Of a stretch of DNA of 60,225 nt, positions 48,927-56,928 are shown piece after piece; position 1 is the first letter of the stretch, and every line of letters begins with the position of its first letter. The position numbers were made by a program, and so were the translations under genes. Source of the stretch: Stenotrophomonas maltophilia. Lineage in GTDB: Bacteria > Pseudomonadota > Gammaproteobacteria > Xanthomonadales > Xanthomonadaceae. The stretch lies in contig DEZI01000004.1 in the NCBI GenBank assembly GCA_002364755.1, positions 1 through 60,225 of the forward strand, in the 5' to 3' direction. The notes beneath the pieces are model-generated. The model did not search any database, had not been told where the DNA came from, and saw only the letters and a list, made by a program, of their open reading frames with translations.

Positions 48927-50299
48927 AAAAGTGGAGCACGGCACTGCTGCCGATGTTGCTGGCGCTGGCCGGCGTCGCATCCGCGCAGGCCACCGATTAC
49001 CGCACGCACTACGCCGAACAGTGGCCGTTGAGCCTGTCCAGCGCGCAGTCCGGCGCCTACCGCGTGGTACTGGAGCCGGCCATCTACCGCCGCGCCGGCA
49101 GCGCCGATCTCAGCGACCTGCAGGTATTCAACGCGGCGGGCCAGGCGTTGCCCTCCGCGCTGCTGGCCCCGGACCAGCCGCTGGCGCAGCCGCCGGTGCA
49201 TCGCGAGCTGCCGTGGTTCGCGCTGCCGCCGTTGGCCGAAGCGCAGCGCAATGACCTGCAGCTGCTGACCGAGCGCGACACCGATGGCCGCGTGCGCCGG
49301 GTCGAAGCGCGCGTGGGCGGCGGCGTCGTGGCGAACGGGCAGGGCGGTTGGCTGATCGATGCCAGCGTGCTGGGCCAGCAGCCGCTGGCCGCACTGGTGC
49401 TGGACTGGGCCGACAGCGGGCAACCGCTGCAGGCGTTGGTGCAGCTGGATGCCAGCGACGACCTGCAGCACTGGCGCGCGGTCGCGCGCGATGTGCCGCT
49501 GGTGGACCTGCAGCGCGCCGGCAAGCGCCTGCTGCAGCGTCGCCTGCAGGTGGATGGCAATGCACGCTACCTGCGCGTGCTGCCGCAGGGCGACGCGCGC
49601 CTGCCGGCCCTGCGCAGCGTGATGGCCGAACTGCCGCCGGCGCCGGCGACGCTGCCGTGGGAGTGGCTGTCGCTGGAACCCATGGCGGCCGGCAAGGGTG
49701 AATACACCTTTGAGCTGGATGGACGCTTCCCGGTCAGCAAGGCCGACGTGGCCAGCACCGACAACAGCCTGGTGCAGTGGACGCTGTACAGCCGCGACGA
49801 TGCCGATGCGGAATGGCAGCGCCGCAGCACACCGTGGATCGCCTACCAGGTGCAGCAGGATGCCGTGGGCCAGCGGCAGCAGTCGGCCGCGCAGTCACTT
49901 GGCGGCCCCTGGCGTGACCGCTACTGGAAGCTGGTGGCCAGCCCGGTGGAAACGGCCACGGCACCGACCCTGCGCCTGGGCTACCAGCCGGAAGTGATGG
50001 TGTTCCTGAGCCAGGGCGCCGCGCCGTACGCGCTGGCCGTGGGCAGCGCCACCGCACGCCGCGCCGAAGCACCGATCGCGGTGCTGATCGAGGAACTGCG
50101 CCAGCGCAATGACCCGTCCTGGCAGCCGACGCTGGCGCGGCTGGAAGGCGGCCCGGAGACGCTGGCTGGCGACGCGGCGTTGAAGCCGCAGCGTGACTGG
50201 AAGGCGTGGCTGCTGTGGGCGCTGCTGGGGTTGGGCGTGCTGGTGGTGGGTGGCCTGGCGGTCAGCCTGCTGCGGCAGAAGCCTGCGCCTTCGGCGTAG
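48923..50299 (+). CDS. DUF3999 family periplasmic/membrane protein
   Basis: The 458-residue protein has a signal peptide (MKKWSTALLPMLLALAGVASAQA), a large beta-rich periplasmic region (YRVVLEPAIYRRAGSADLSDLQVFNAAGQALPSALL; ALVLDWADSGQPLQALVQLDASDDLQHWRAV) and a C-terminal membrane helix (WLLWALLGLGVLVVGGLAVSLL). This matches DUF3999, whose genes regularly follow DUF2339 genes; the beta domains resemble galactose-binding or discoidin-like modules, but the ligand is unknown. The ATG at 48923 overlaps the DUF2339 stop (ATGA). Confidence 0.9.
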   Translation: MKKWSTALLPMLLALAGVASAQATDYRTHYAEQWPLSLSSAQSGAYRVVLEPAIYRRAGSADLSDLQVFNAAGQALPSALLAPDQPLAQPPVHRELPWFALPPLAEAQRNDLQLLTERDTDGRVRRVEARVGGGVVANGQGGWLIDASVLGQQPLAALVLDWADSGQPLQALVQLDASDDLQHWRAVARDVPLVDLQRAGKRLLQRRLQVDGNARYLRVLPQGDARLPALRSVMAELPPAPATLPWEWLSLEPMAAGKGEYTFELDGRFPVSKADVASTDNSLVQWTLYSRDDADAEWQRRSTPWIAYQVQQDAVGQRQQSAAQSLGGPWRDRYWKLVASPVETATAPTLRLGYQPEVMVFLSQGAAPYALAVGSATARRAEAPIAVLIEELRQRNDPSWQPTLARLEGGPETLAGDAALKPQRDWKAWLLWALLGLGVLVVGGLAVSLLRQKPAPSA

Positions 50300-50367
50300 G
50301 TTCCCGCGAACGGCGCAGCCCCTCGTGGGTGGGCGTTCTTGAAGCAAAAGCCGCGCTTGGCCGGGCA

Positions 50368-50453
50368 GGTGGGCTGGGCAGGGGACGCCGTGAACCCATC
50401 CATGGGGGCTTGGCCGCGGCATCCATGCCGCGGACACCCCTGCCCAGCCCACC
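50368..50453 (+). repeat. structured dispersed repeat, copy 1
   Basis: The outer arms GGTGGGCTGGGCAGGGG (50368-50384) and CCCCTGCCCAGCCCACC (50437-50453) are perfect 17-bp complements. Inside is a core GACGCCGTGAACCCATCC, ATGGGGGCTTGG, then an inner hairpin CCGCGGCAT-CC-ATGCCGCGG (50414-50433) and GACA. The core is shared with copies at 50680-50785 and 59995-60175. Confidence 0.85.
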
Positions 50454-50537
50454 CGCCCGGCCTCTGACAGTTTCCGGTTGCGTCCACCCACGGAAAAGAA
50501 AAAAGAGAATCAAAAGCTGCTTCGCCTGGCGCTCTTT

Positions 50538-50603
50538 GTAGAGCCGAGCCCACGCTCGGCTGCTCTCCGCGAAACCTCCAGCCGAGCATGGGCTCGGCTC
50601 TAC
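50538..50603. repeat. inverted SMAG pair
   Basis: GTAGAGCCGAGCCCACGCTC... (50538-50560) and its inverse GCCGAGCATGGGCTCGGC...TAC (50581-50603) face each other, forming a long palindrome of 66 bp. Confidence 0.85.
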
Positions 50604-50679
50604 ATTCCTTCTCCATCCGACATCAGAAACCGCTCTTGCCTTCGCCTTCGCCATCCGCTCCGCCTCATGAAGCTGTCGA

Positions 50680-50785
50680 GGCCGGGGTGGTGTGGGATCC
50701 CAGGGGTGTGAGCGGCATGGATGCCGCGACCAAGCCCCCATTGACGGGTTTACGGCGTCCCTTGCCATCCCACACCACCCCGGCC
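50680..50785 (-). repeat. structured dispersed repeat, copy 2 (inverted)
   Basis: The outer arms GGCCGGGGTGGTGTGGGAT (50680-50698) and ATCCCACACCACCCCGGCC (50767-50785) are perfect 19-bp complements but differ in sequence from the arms of copies 1 and 3. On the minus strand the core reads GACGCCGTAAACCCGTCA, ATGGGGGCTTGG, TCGCGGCATCCATGCCGC. A TTGCTG-type simple repeat follows at about 50817-50850. Confidence 0.85.
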
Positions 50786-50940
50786 CACCCCCAGCACCAC
50801 GAAGCGCCAGCGCTTTGGCTGTTGCAGTTGCTGTTGCTGTTGCTGTTGCCGTACGCCTCTGCCTGCCGCAGGCATCGGCAGCCGATACAATGACCGTCTG
50901 CCGTACACCGGCATCCTGTCCCCGAGCCAAAGAGTTGCCC

Positions 50941-52116
50941 ATGTCCATCGTCCGCATGACCGACCTCGACCTCTCCGGCAAGCGCGTGCTGATCCGCCAG
51001 GATCTGAACGTGCCGATCGAGAATGGCCGCATCACCTCCGAACAGCGCATCACCGCGTCGCTGCCGACGCTCAAGCGCGCGCTGGAGCAGGGTGCCGCCG
51101 TGATGGTCACCTCGCACCTGGGCCGCCCGAAGGAGGGCGTGTGGAGCGAAGCCGATTCGCTGGCGCCGGTCGCCGCGCGCCTGTCCGAGCTGCTCGGCCG
51201 CGAGGTTCCGCTGGTGCGCGACTGGGTCGACGGCGTCGACGTGCAGCCGGGCCAGCTGGTGCTGCTGGAAAACTGCCGCATGAATGTCGGTGAGGGCAAG
51301 GATGACGAAGCCCTGTCCAAGCAGTACGCCGCGCTCTGCGACGTCTTCGTGATGGATGCCTTCGGTACCGCGCACCGCGCCCAGGCCTCCACCCACGGCG
51401 TCATCCGCTTCGCCCCGGTCGCCGCCGGTGGTCCGCTGCTGATGGCCGAGCTGGACGCGCTGGCCAAGGCGCTGGACGCGCCGGCCCAGCCGCTGCTGGC
51501 CATCGTCGCCGGCAGCAAGGTCAGCACCAAGCTGGAACTGCTGGCCAACCTGGTCGGCAAGGTCGACCAGCTGATCGTCGGTGGCGGCATCGCCAACACC
51601 TTCATCGCCGCCGCCGGCTACAAGGTGGGCAAGTCGCTGTACGAACCGGACCTGCTGGATACCGCCAGGAAGATCGTGGCCGATGCGCAGGCACGTGGCG
51701 CGGCCATTCCGCTGCCGGTGGACGTGGTCACCGCCAAGCAGTTCCTGCCCGATGCCGCCGCCGAAGTGAAGGCCGTCGACGCTGTGGCCGAGGATGACCT
51801 GATCCTGGACATCGGCCCGCAGACCGCCGCGCAGTACGCGCGGCTGATCGAGAAGGCCGGCACCGTGGTCTGGAACGGCCCGGTCGGCGTGTTCGAATTC
51901 GAAGCCTTCAGCAAGGGCACCGAAGCGCTGGCCCGTGCCATCGCCAGCTCCAGCGCGTTCTCCATTGCCGGTGGCGGCGACACCCTGGCGGCCGTCGACA
52001 AGTTCGATATCGCCGGTGATGTCAGCTATATCTCCACCGGTGGCGGCGCGTTCCTGGAATTCCTGGAAGGCAAGACCCTGCCGGCGGTGGCTGCGCTGGC
52101 CGCACGCGGCGCATGA
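50941..52116 (+). CDS. pgk: phosphoglycerate kinase
   Basis: The 391-residue cytoplasmic glycolytic enzyme makes ATP from 1,3-bisphosphoglycerate. Motifs are KRVLIRQDLNVPIENGRITSEQRITASLPT (substrate), VMVTSHLGRPKEG, VMDAFGTAHRAQAST, the hinge region IVAGSKVSTKLELL, VWNGPVGVFEFEAF, and the ATP-loop GGGDTLAAVDKF ... STGGGAFLEFLEGKTLP. The ATG at 50941 starts the conserved N-terminus. Its stop overlaps the following HAD gene (ATGA). Confidence 0.98.
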   Translation: MSIVRMTDLDLSGKRVLIRQDLNVPIENGRITSEQRITASLPTLKRALEQGAAVMVTSHLGRPKEGVWSEADSLAPVAARLSELLGREVPLVRDWVDGVDVQPGQLVLLENCRMNVGEGKDDEALSKQYAALCDVFVMDAFGTAHRAQASTHGVIRFAPVAAGGPLLMAELDALAKALDAPAQPLLAIVAGSKVSTKLELLANLVGKVDQLIVGGGIANTFIAAAGYKVGKSLYEPDLLDTARKIVADAQARGAAIPLPVDVVTAKQFLPDAAAEVKAVDAVAEDDLILDIGPQTAAQYARLIEKAGTVVWNGPVGVFEFEAFSKGTEALARAIASSSAFSIAGGGDTLAAVDKFDIAGDVSYISTGGGAFLEFLEGKTLPAVAALAARGA

Positions 52117-52781
52117 GCGCCGGGCTGCGTGGTGACGGAGAAGAGCGTGTAACGCTCTTCTTCGACATGGATGGCACCCTGATCGATTCGGAAGTGGGCA
52201 TCACCACCTGCATCGCCTATGCGCTGCAGAAGATGGGCCAGCCGGTGCCGCCGCAGGAAACCCTGCTGGGCTGGATCGGGCCGTCGCTGCGCACCACCTT
52301 CGGCCCGCTGTTCGGTGACGACGTGCGGGTGGAGGAGGCCGTCGCCTTCTACCGCGAGCGTTTCGACGTGGAAGGCTGGCGTGAGCACACCATCTACCCG
52401 GGCATCGAAGCGACCGTGCGCGCGCTGCATGGTCGCGGCCACCGCCTGGCCGTGGTCACCGCCAAGAACGAGCCGCACGCGCGGCGCATCGTCGAGCACC
52501 TGCCGTTCGGCAGCCTGTTCGATGAGGTGGTCGGTTCGACCCCGGATGGCTCGCGCAGCAGCAAGCCGCAGCTGGTCGGCGAGGCGCTGCAGCGCCTGCA
52601 GCTGCAGCCCACGCAGTGCTGGATGATCGGCGACCGCCGCATGGACATCGAAGGCGCACGCCACCACGGCCTGCGCAACGTGGGCGTGCTGTGGGGCTTT
52701 GGCGGCGAAGCCGAGCTGACCGAGGCCGGTGCCGGCCACCTGGCCCGCGAACCGGCGCAGCTGCTGGCGCTGCTGGCCTGA
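52113..52781 (+). CDS. HAD-superfamily phosphatase (Gph-like)
   Basis: The 222-residue protein has HAD motif I FFDMDGTLIDS (D18, D20), motif II VVTAKN, motif III lysine in SRSSKPQLVGEAL, and motif IV MIGDRRMDIEGA. The alpha-helical cap between motifs I and II (about 35-95) resembles phosphoglycolate phosphatase and related small-molecule phosphatases. Coupling to pgk (ATGA overlap) suggests removal of phosphorylated by-products of glycolysis, for example 2-phosphoglycolate or 4-phosphoerythronate, but substrate is not proven. Confidence 0.9.
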   Translation: MSAGLRGDGEERVTLFFDMDGTLIDSEVGITTCIAYALQKMGQPVPPQETLLGWIGPSLRTTFGPLFGDDVRVEEAVAFYRERFDVEGWREHTIYPGIEATVRALHGRGHRLAVVTAKNEPHARRIVEHLPFGSLFDEVVGSTPDGSRSSKPQLVGEALQRLQLQPTQCWMIGDRRMDIEGARHHGLRNVGVLWGFGGEAELTEAGAGHLAREPAQLLALLA

Positions 52782-52798
52782 CCTGCGGCGCTGCTGGT

Positions 52799-52852
52799 TG
52801 CCGGGCCATGCCCGGCGGGCCCTGTGCACCTGATGGCCGGGCCGTGTCCGGA
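52799..52852. repeat. two degenerate SMAG-like stems
   Basis: GCCGGGCCATGCCCGGC (from about 52799) and GGCCGGGCCGTGTCCGG (from about 52835) have the SMAG stem without the GTAG head. They lie between the HAD gene and pyk. Confidence 0.5.
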
Positions 52853-52963
52853 ACATGTCCGTTCGATGTCCCGCAGAGTCAGTTGCCCCAAGGCTGTAAC
52901 CGTATACATGGGGCGTGAAGGATGTGCTAATTTCCCACCTTTAACGGGAGAGGCCCAGTCACC

Positions 52964-54430
52964 ATGTTCGAGCGTCAGCGTCGCACCAAGATCCTAGCCA
53001 CCCTCGGTCCGGCGACCGACCCGCCGGGCGTGCTGGAGGATCTGTTCCGCGCAGGCGTGAACGTGGTTCGCCTCAACTTCAGCCACGGTGATCCGTCCGG
53101 CCAGGCCAAGCGTGCCGCCGATGTCCGCGCCGCCGCACAGCGGGTGGGCGTGGAAGTGGGCATCCTGGCCGACCTGCCGGGCCCGAAGATCCGCATCGAG
53201 CGTTTTGCCGAAGGCAAGATCAAGCTGAAAGCCGGTGACCGTTTCGACCTGGTCGCCTCGGCCACCCCGCCGTCGGGCGACACCAGCCAGGTGGGCGTGA
53301 GCTACCTCGGCCTGCCGCAGGACGTGACTGCCGGTGACGTCCTGCTGCTGGATGATGGCCTGATGCAGCTGCAGGTCGTTGAAGTGGACGGCGAGCGCAT
53401 CATCAACACCGTGCTCAACGACGGTGTGCTGTCCGACCGCAAGGGCCTGAACAAGCAGGGCGGCGGTCTGTCGCTGGGCGCGCTGACCGAGCGCGACAAG
53501 GAACTGATCGGCATCGTCGCCAAGATCGGCGTCGACTTCATCGCCGTGTCCTTCTGCCGCAACGCGCAGGACATGAACGATGCACGCGAGATTGCCGAAT
53601 CGCATGGCTGCTACGCCGCGCTGGTGTCGAAGATCGAGCGCACCGAAGCCATCGAGAACCTGGAAGAGATCGTCGAAGCCAGTGATGTGGTGATGGTGGC
53701 CCGTGGCGACCTCGGCGTGGAAATCGGCGACGCCGAGCTGCCGGGCCTGCAGAAGAAGATCATCAAGGCCTCGCTGGCGCAGAACAAGGTGGTGATCACC
53801 GCCACGCAGATGCTGCAGTCGATGGTGGAAAGCCCGATCCCGACCCGCGCCGAAGTGCTGGACGTGGCCAACTCGGTCATCGACGGTACCGACGCGGTGA
53901 TGCTGTCGGCCGAAACCGCGGCCGGTGCCTACCCGGTGAAGGCGGTCGAAGCGATGGCTCGCATCTGCCTGGGTGCCGAACGCCAGTTCCAGATCGACAC
54001 CGATTTCGGCGCATCGCCGCGCAACCTGGAACGCGCCGACCAGGCCATTGCCATGGCCACCATGTTCCTGTCGCAGCACGTGGGTGTGCGGGCCATCGTG
54101 GCAATGACCGAATCCGGCGGCACCGCACGCTATCTGTCGCGCTTCCGTGCCTCGGCACCGGTGTTTGCGGTCACCCGCCATGATGGTGCACGCCGCCAGA
54201 TGGCGCTGATGCGCGATGTGTTCCCGATCAACTTCGACAGCCGCGGCTTCACCCCGCGCGAAGCGGCACGCGGCAGCATCCGCCTGCTGGTCGAAGGCGG
54301 CATGTTGCAGGCCGGTGACCGCGTCGTGTTCACCAGCGGCGAGCACATGGAAACCCATGGCGCCACCAACACCCTGCGTCTGCTGGAAGTGGGCGATGAC
54401 GGCCGCGCCAGCGGCCTGGGCGACCTCTGA
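52964..54430 (+). CDS. pyk: pyruvate kinase
   Basis: The 488-residue enzyme converts phosphoenolpyruvate and ADP to pyruvate and ATP. Motifs are RTKILATLGPATDPPGVLEDLFRAGVNVVRLNFSHG, LPGPKIRIERF, the K+/Mg2+ site VSKIERTEAIENLEEIV, MVARGDLGVEIG, TATQMLQSMVESPIPTRAEVLDVANSVIDGTDAVMLSAETAAGAYP, and a C-terminal allosteric domain (FVFTSGEHMETHGATNTLRL). It resembles type II (PykA) enzymes. GGGAGAGG precedes the ATG. Confidence 0.98.
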   Translation: MFERQRRTKILATLGPATDPPGVLEDLFRAGVNVVRLNFSHGDPSGQAKRAADVRAAAQRVGVEVGILADLPGPKIRIERFAEGKIKLKAGDRFDLVASATPPSGDTSQVGVSYLGLPQDVTAGDVLLLDDGLMQLQVVEVDGERIINTVLNDGVLSDRKGLNKQGGGLSLGALTERDKELIGIVAKIGVDFIAVSFCRNAQDMNDAREIAESHGCYAALVSKIERTEAIENLEEIVEASDVVMVARGDLGVEIGDAELPGLQKKIIKASLAQNKVVITATQMLQSMVESPIPTRAEVLDVANSVIDGTDAVMLSAETAAGAYPVKAVEAMARICLGAERQFQIDTDFGASPRNLERADQAIAMATMFLSQHVGVRAIVAMTESGGTARYLSRFRASAPVFAVTRHDGARRQMALMRDVFPINFDSRGFTPREAARGSIRLLVEGGMLQAGDRVVFTSGEHMETHGATNTLRLLEVGDDGRASGLGDL

Positions 54431-54468
54431 TCGAGCCCTGACGGTATCGGGTCGGCGCTGCCGATCCA

Positions 54469-54539
54469 GGGTCAGAGGCCCTGCGGGAATCTGACCCCAC
54501 GCCGACCTGGGGTCGGATCCCCGCAGGGGCTCCGACCCC
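54469..54539. repeat. tandem GGGTC-type hairpins after pyk
   Basis: GGGTCAGA ... TCTGACCC (54469-54497) and GGGGTCGGA ... TCCGACCCC (54509-54539) form two adjacent hairpins; the second shares arms with 32823-32861. Confidence 0.65.
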
Positions 54540-54543
54540 CAGG

Positions 54544-54568
54544 GCGCAGGACATCCTTTGTCCTGCGC
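54544..54568 (+). terminator. hairpin between pyk and the aldolase gene
   Basis: GCGCAGGAC (54544-54552), loop ATCCTTT, GTCCTGCGC (54560-54568); a perfect 9-bp stem without a T-run. It may end pyk transcription or be part of the repeat cluster. Confidence 0.45.
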
Positions 54569-54623
54569 AGACATGGAAGCGTTTCCATCCTGTCCTCCAC
54601 GGCGAGGCAACGGGCAGCAGGGC

Positions 54624-54629
54624 TATACT
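54624..54629 (+). promoter_or_regulatory. predicted -10 element of the aldolase gene
   Basis: TATACT at 54624-54629 lies 32 nt before the ATG and matches the -10 consensus at five of six positions; no convincing -35 is visible. AGGAAA precedes the start codon. Confidence 0.35.
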
Positions 54630-54661
54630 TACGTTTTTCCCGCACCCGCCACAGGAAATAC

Positions 54662-55666
54662 ATGAGCATCGAACAGCTGGCTGAAACCGCCCAGGCCATG
54701 GTCGCCCCGGGCAAGGGCATCATCGCGATCGACGAATCCACCGCTACCATCGCCAAGCGTTTCGCCGGCGTCGGTATCGAGAACACCGAGGAGAACCGTC
54801 GTGCCTACCGCGAGCTGCTGCTGACCACGCCGAAGCTCAACGAGCACATTTCCGGCGCCATCCTGTACGACGAAACCATCCGCCAGTCGACGAAGGACGG
54901 CGTGCCGTTCGCCAAGTACATGGCCGACCACGGCATGATTCCGGGCATCAAGGTGGACAAGGGTGCACACCCGCTGGCCGGCTGCCCGGGCGAGCTGGTC
55001 ACCGAAGGCCTCGACGGCCTGCGTGAGCGCCTGCAGGAGTACTACAAGCTGGGTGCGCGTTTCGCCAAGTGGCGTGCGGTCATCAACATCGGCGACAACA
55101 CCCCGTCGGGCACCTGCATCGAGTCCAACGCCCACGCGCTGGCCCGCTATGCCGCCCTGTGCCAGGAATGCGGCCTGGTGCCGATGGTCGAGCCGGAAGT
55201 GATCATGGACGGCGACCACGACATCGAGACCTGCTACGAAGTCACCGAAGCCACCCTGCGTTCGCTGTTCGACGCGCTGTACCAGCAGAACGTGCTGCTG
55301 GAAGGCACCATCCTGAAGGCCTCGATGGTCATCTCCGGCAAGGGCTGCGATGAGCAGGCCGACGCCGAGGAAGTGGCCGAATCGACCGTCATGTGCCTGA
55401 AGAGCACCGTGCCGGCGATCCTGCCGGGCGTGGTGTTCCTGTCCGGTGGCCAGACCGACGAGCAGTCGACCGAGCACCTGAACGCGATGAACCAGATGGG
55501 CAACCTGCCGTGGCCGTTGAGCTTCTCCTACGGCCGCGCCATGCAGCAGGCCGCGCTGAAGCTGTGGGCCAAGGACATGAAGGGCAACTATGCCGCTGCC
55601 CAGAAGACTGTGTACGAGCGCGCCAAGGACAACGGCCTGGCCGCGCTGGGCAAGTGGAACGGCTGA
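54662..55666 (+). CDS. fructose-bisphosphate aldolase, class I
   Basis: The 334-residue enzyme resembles the eukaryotic-type class I (Schiff-base) aldolase: APGKGIIAIDESTATIAKRF, LLLTTPKLNEHISGAILYDET, KVDKGAHPLAG, AKWRAVINIGDNTPSG, VEPEVIMDGDHD, the catalytic Lys in EGTILKASMV, and FLSGGQTDEQSTEHLNAMNQ. It cleaves fructose 1,6-bisphosphate without a metal. It completes the local glycolytic set with gapA, pgk and pyk. It is slightly shorter than animal aldolases because the C-terminal Tyr tail is missing. Confidence 0.96.
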   Translation: MSIEQLAETAQAMVAPGKGIIAIDESTATIAKRFAGVGIENTEENRRAYRELLLTTPKLNEHISGAILYDETIRQSTKDGVPFAKYMADHGMIPGIKVDKGAHPLAGCPGELVTEGLDGLRERLQEYYKLGARFAKWRAVINIGDNTPSGTCIESNAHALARYAALCQECGLVPMVEPEVIMDGDHDIETCYEVTEATLRSLFDALYQQNVLLEGTILKASMVISGKGCDEQADAEEVAESTVMCLKSTVPAILPGVVFLSGGQTDEQSTEHLNAMNQMGNLPWPLSFSYGRAMQQAALKLWAKDMKGNYAAAQKTVYERAKDNGLAALGKWNG

Positions 55667-55697
55667 GCCGCCCGCTTCCCCGCATGAGGTAACAGCG

Positions 55698-55730
55698 CAG
55701 ACGCCGGCACCATGCCGGCGTCTGCTTTTG
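55698..55730 (+). terminator. intrinsic terminator after the aldolase gene
   Basis: CAGACGCCGGC (55698-55708), loop ACCAT, GCCGGCGTCTG (55714-55724), then CTTTTG; 31 nt after the stop. Confidence 0.85.
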
Positions 55731-55802
55731 CGGGTATGGTTGCTGCTCCCGCGCGCAGGGCCTGTGCGCGCGGGATGTCCGCCAAGGCCAGGGAGAGGTT
55801 CA

Positions 55803-56837
55803 ATGCGTACCACCGCGATCGCGCTGGCCATCGCCACGGTGCTGTCCGTGGCAGGCTGCAACCGGATCGGCCCGGCCGAGCCGGCGGGCAGGGTGCCCGT
55901 GCTGCAGTTCGACCGGCCGGTGTCCGGCGAGATCACGTCGCGCAGCGGCATGAACTTCAACAACGGCAGCCGCCATCAGCTTTACCAGATCACCGTGCAG
56001 GACAAGCAGCGCGTCGGCATCACCCTGACCGGCACCCTCCGCGGCGCGATGACCGTCTTCCACGACGGCAAGGTGGTGGCCCGCAGCCGCACCTACTACG
56101 AGGGCAGTGACATTGCCGTCGCGTTCCGTGCCGAGGGGGGCGGCAGCTACCAGGTGGCGGTGAACGCCGATGCGCCGGACACCTACGGTCCGTTCCGGCT
56201 GCGCGCGGAAGTGCTGAAGCCCCACGACGGCACGCCGATCATCAACGCGGGCCATGTGTCCGACCTGCTGCTGGAGTCGTCGCAGGCCTACACGCTGCAG
56301 GTGGACACGGCCGGCCTCTACACCATCGACCTGCGTTCGGAGGTGTTCGACACCCTGCTGGCGCTGGAGGGCGAGGGCCAGGACGCCGAGAACGACGATG
56401 GCGGCGAAGGCAGTGATTCGCGCATCAGCCTGCTGCTGCAGCCGGGCCGCTATACGCTCAACGTCAGCAGCCTGGATGACGAGGAGAACGGCGCGTTCAC
56501 CCTGGATGTCCAGCGCAGCAAGGCGCCGGCCACGATAGTCGAGCAGGACGACACGACACTTCCAGCCTCGGGCAGCGTGTTCACCACGCTTGATGGCGAA
56601 GGCCGCCGGCGTTTCCTGCTGCGCCTGGATGCACCGGCGCGGGTGAAGCTGGATGCGCTGTCCAGCCAGGTCGACACCGTGCTGCACCTGGTCGGCGGCG
56701 ATATCGACATCGAGGACGATGACGGCGGCAACGGCACGGACGCGCGCCTGCAGGAGACGTTGCCGGCTGGCCACTACACGGTGGAGGTGTCAAGCGTGGA
56801 GGGCGATTCCGGCCTGGTGGAGCTGCGGATCCAGTAG
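55803..56837 (+). CDS. lipoprotein with three PPC-like beta domains
   Basis: The 344-residue protein has a lipobox LSVAGC (Cys19) and three related beta-sandwich repeats, each resembling a bacterial pre-peptidase C-terminal (PPC) domain: about 35-125 (VPVLQFDRPVSGEITSRSG ... YQVAVNA), 145-245 (ESSQAYTLQVDTAGLYTIDLRSEVFDTLLALEGEG ... AENDDGGEGSDSRISLLLQPGRYTLNVSS) and 255-344 (IEDDDGGNGTDARLQETLPAGHYTVEVSS). The acidic EDDDGG loops probably bind Ca2+. There is no peptidase domain, so it is a stand-alone periplasmic binding or assembly protein. The ATG at 55803 gives a proper lipoprotein signal. Its stop codon TAG lies in a SMAG element. Confidence 0.8.
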   Translation: MRTTAIALAIATVLSVAGCNRIGPAEPAGRVPVLQFDRPVSGEITSRSGMNFNNGSRHQLYQITVQDKQRVGITLTGTLRGAMTVFHDGKVVARSRTYYEGSDIAVAFRAEGGGSYQVAVNADAPDTYGPFRLRAEVLKPHDGTPIINAGHVSDLLLESSQAYTLQVDTAGLYTIDLRSEVFDTLLALEGEGQDAENDDGGEGSDSRISLLLQPGRYTLNVSSLDDEENGAFTLDVQRSKAPATIVEQDDTTLPASGSVFTTLDGEGRRRFLLRLDAPARVKLDALSSQVDTVLHLVGGDIDIEDDDGGNGTDARLQETLPAGHYTVEVSSVEGDSGLVELRIQ

Positions 56838-56856
56838 ATCCACGCCATGCGTGGAT
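56834..56856 (+). repeat. SMAG element overlapping the lipoprotein stop codon
   Basis: GTAGATCCACGCCATGCGTGGAT starts in the last sense codon; its TAG (56835-56837) is the stop codon. Confidence 0.85.
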
Positions 56857-56877
56857 GGCCTTTCGCGCACATCAACG

Positions 56878-56910
56878 AAAAAAAGGCCGGGCAATGCCCG
56901 GCCTTTCATC
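56878..56910. terminator. bidirectional terminator between convergent genes
   Basis: AAAGGCCGGGC (56882-56892), loop AAT, GCCCGGCCTTT (56896-56906), flanked by A-runs on the left, so it can stop transcription from both sides. Confidence 0.85.
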
Positions 56911-56928
56911 CACCTGCGGTACTGGGCG

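Larger units (their letters stand above)
50300..50940. other. 641-bp intergenic region rich in repeats, no gene
   Basis: Between the DUF3999 stop and pgk I find no credible gene. The region contains two copies of a structured dispersed repeat (50368-50453 and 50680-50785), an inverted SMAG pair (50538-50603), and a TTGCTG-type simple repeat at about 50817-50850. The pgk promoter presumably lies between about 50850 and 50930 but I cannot place it. In-frame openings extending pgk upstream to 50692 pass through the repeats. Confidence 0.85.

Noticed and set aside
46059..48980. 973-codon open frame on the minus strand
   Set aside because: It is antisense to the DUF2339 gene; low-complexity Gln/His/Arg composition shows it is a shadow.
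50692..50940. N-terminal extension of pgk
   Set aside because: The extension translates the dispersed repeat and a simple repeat; Pgk homology starts at the ATG at 50941.
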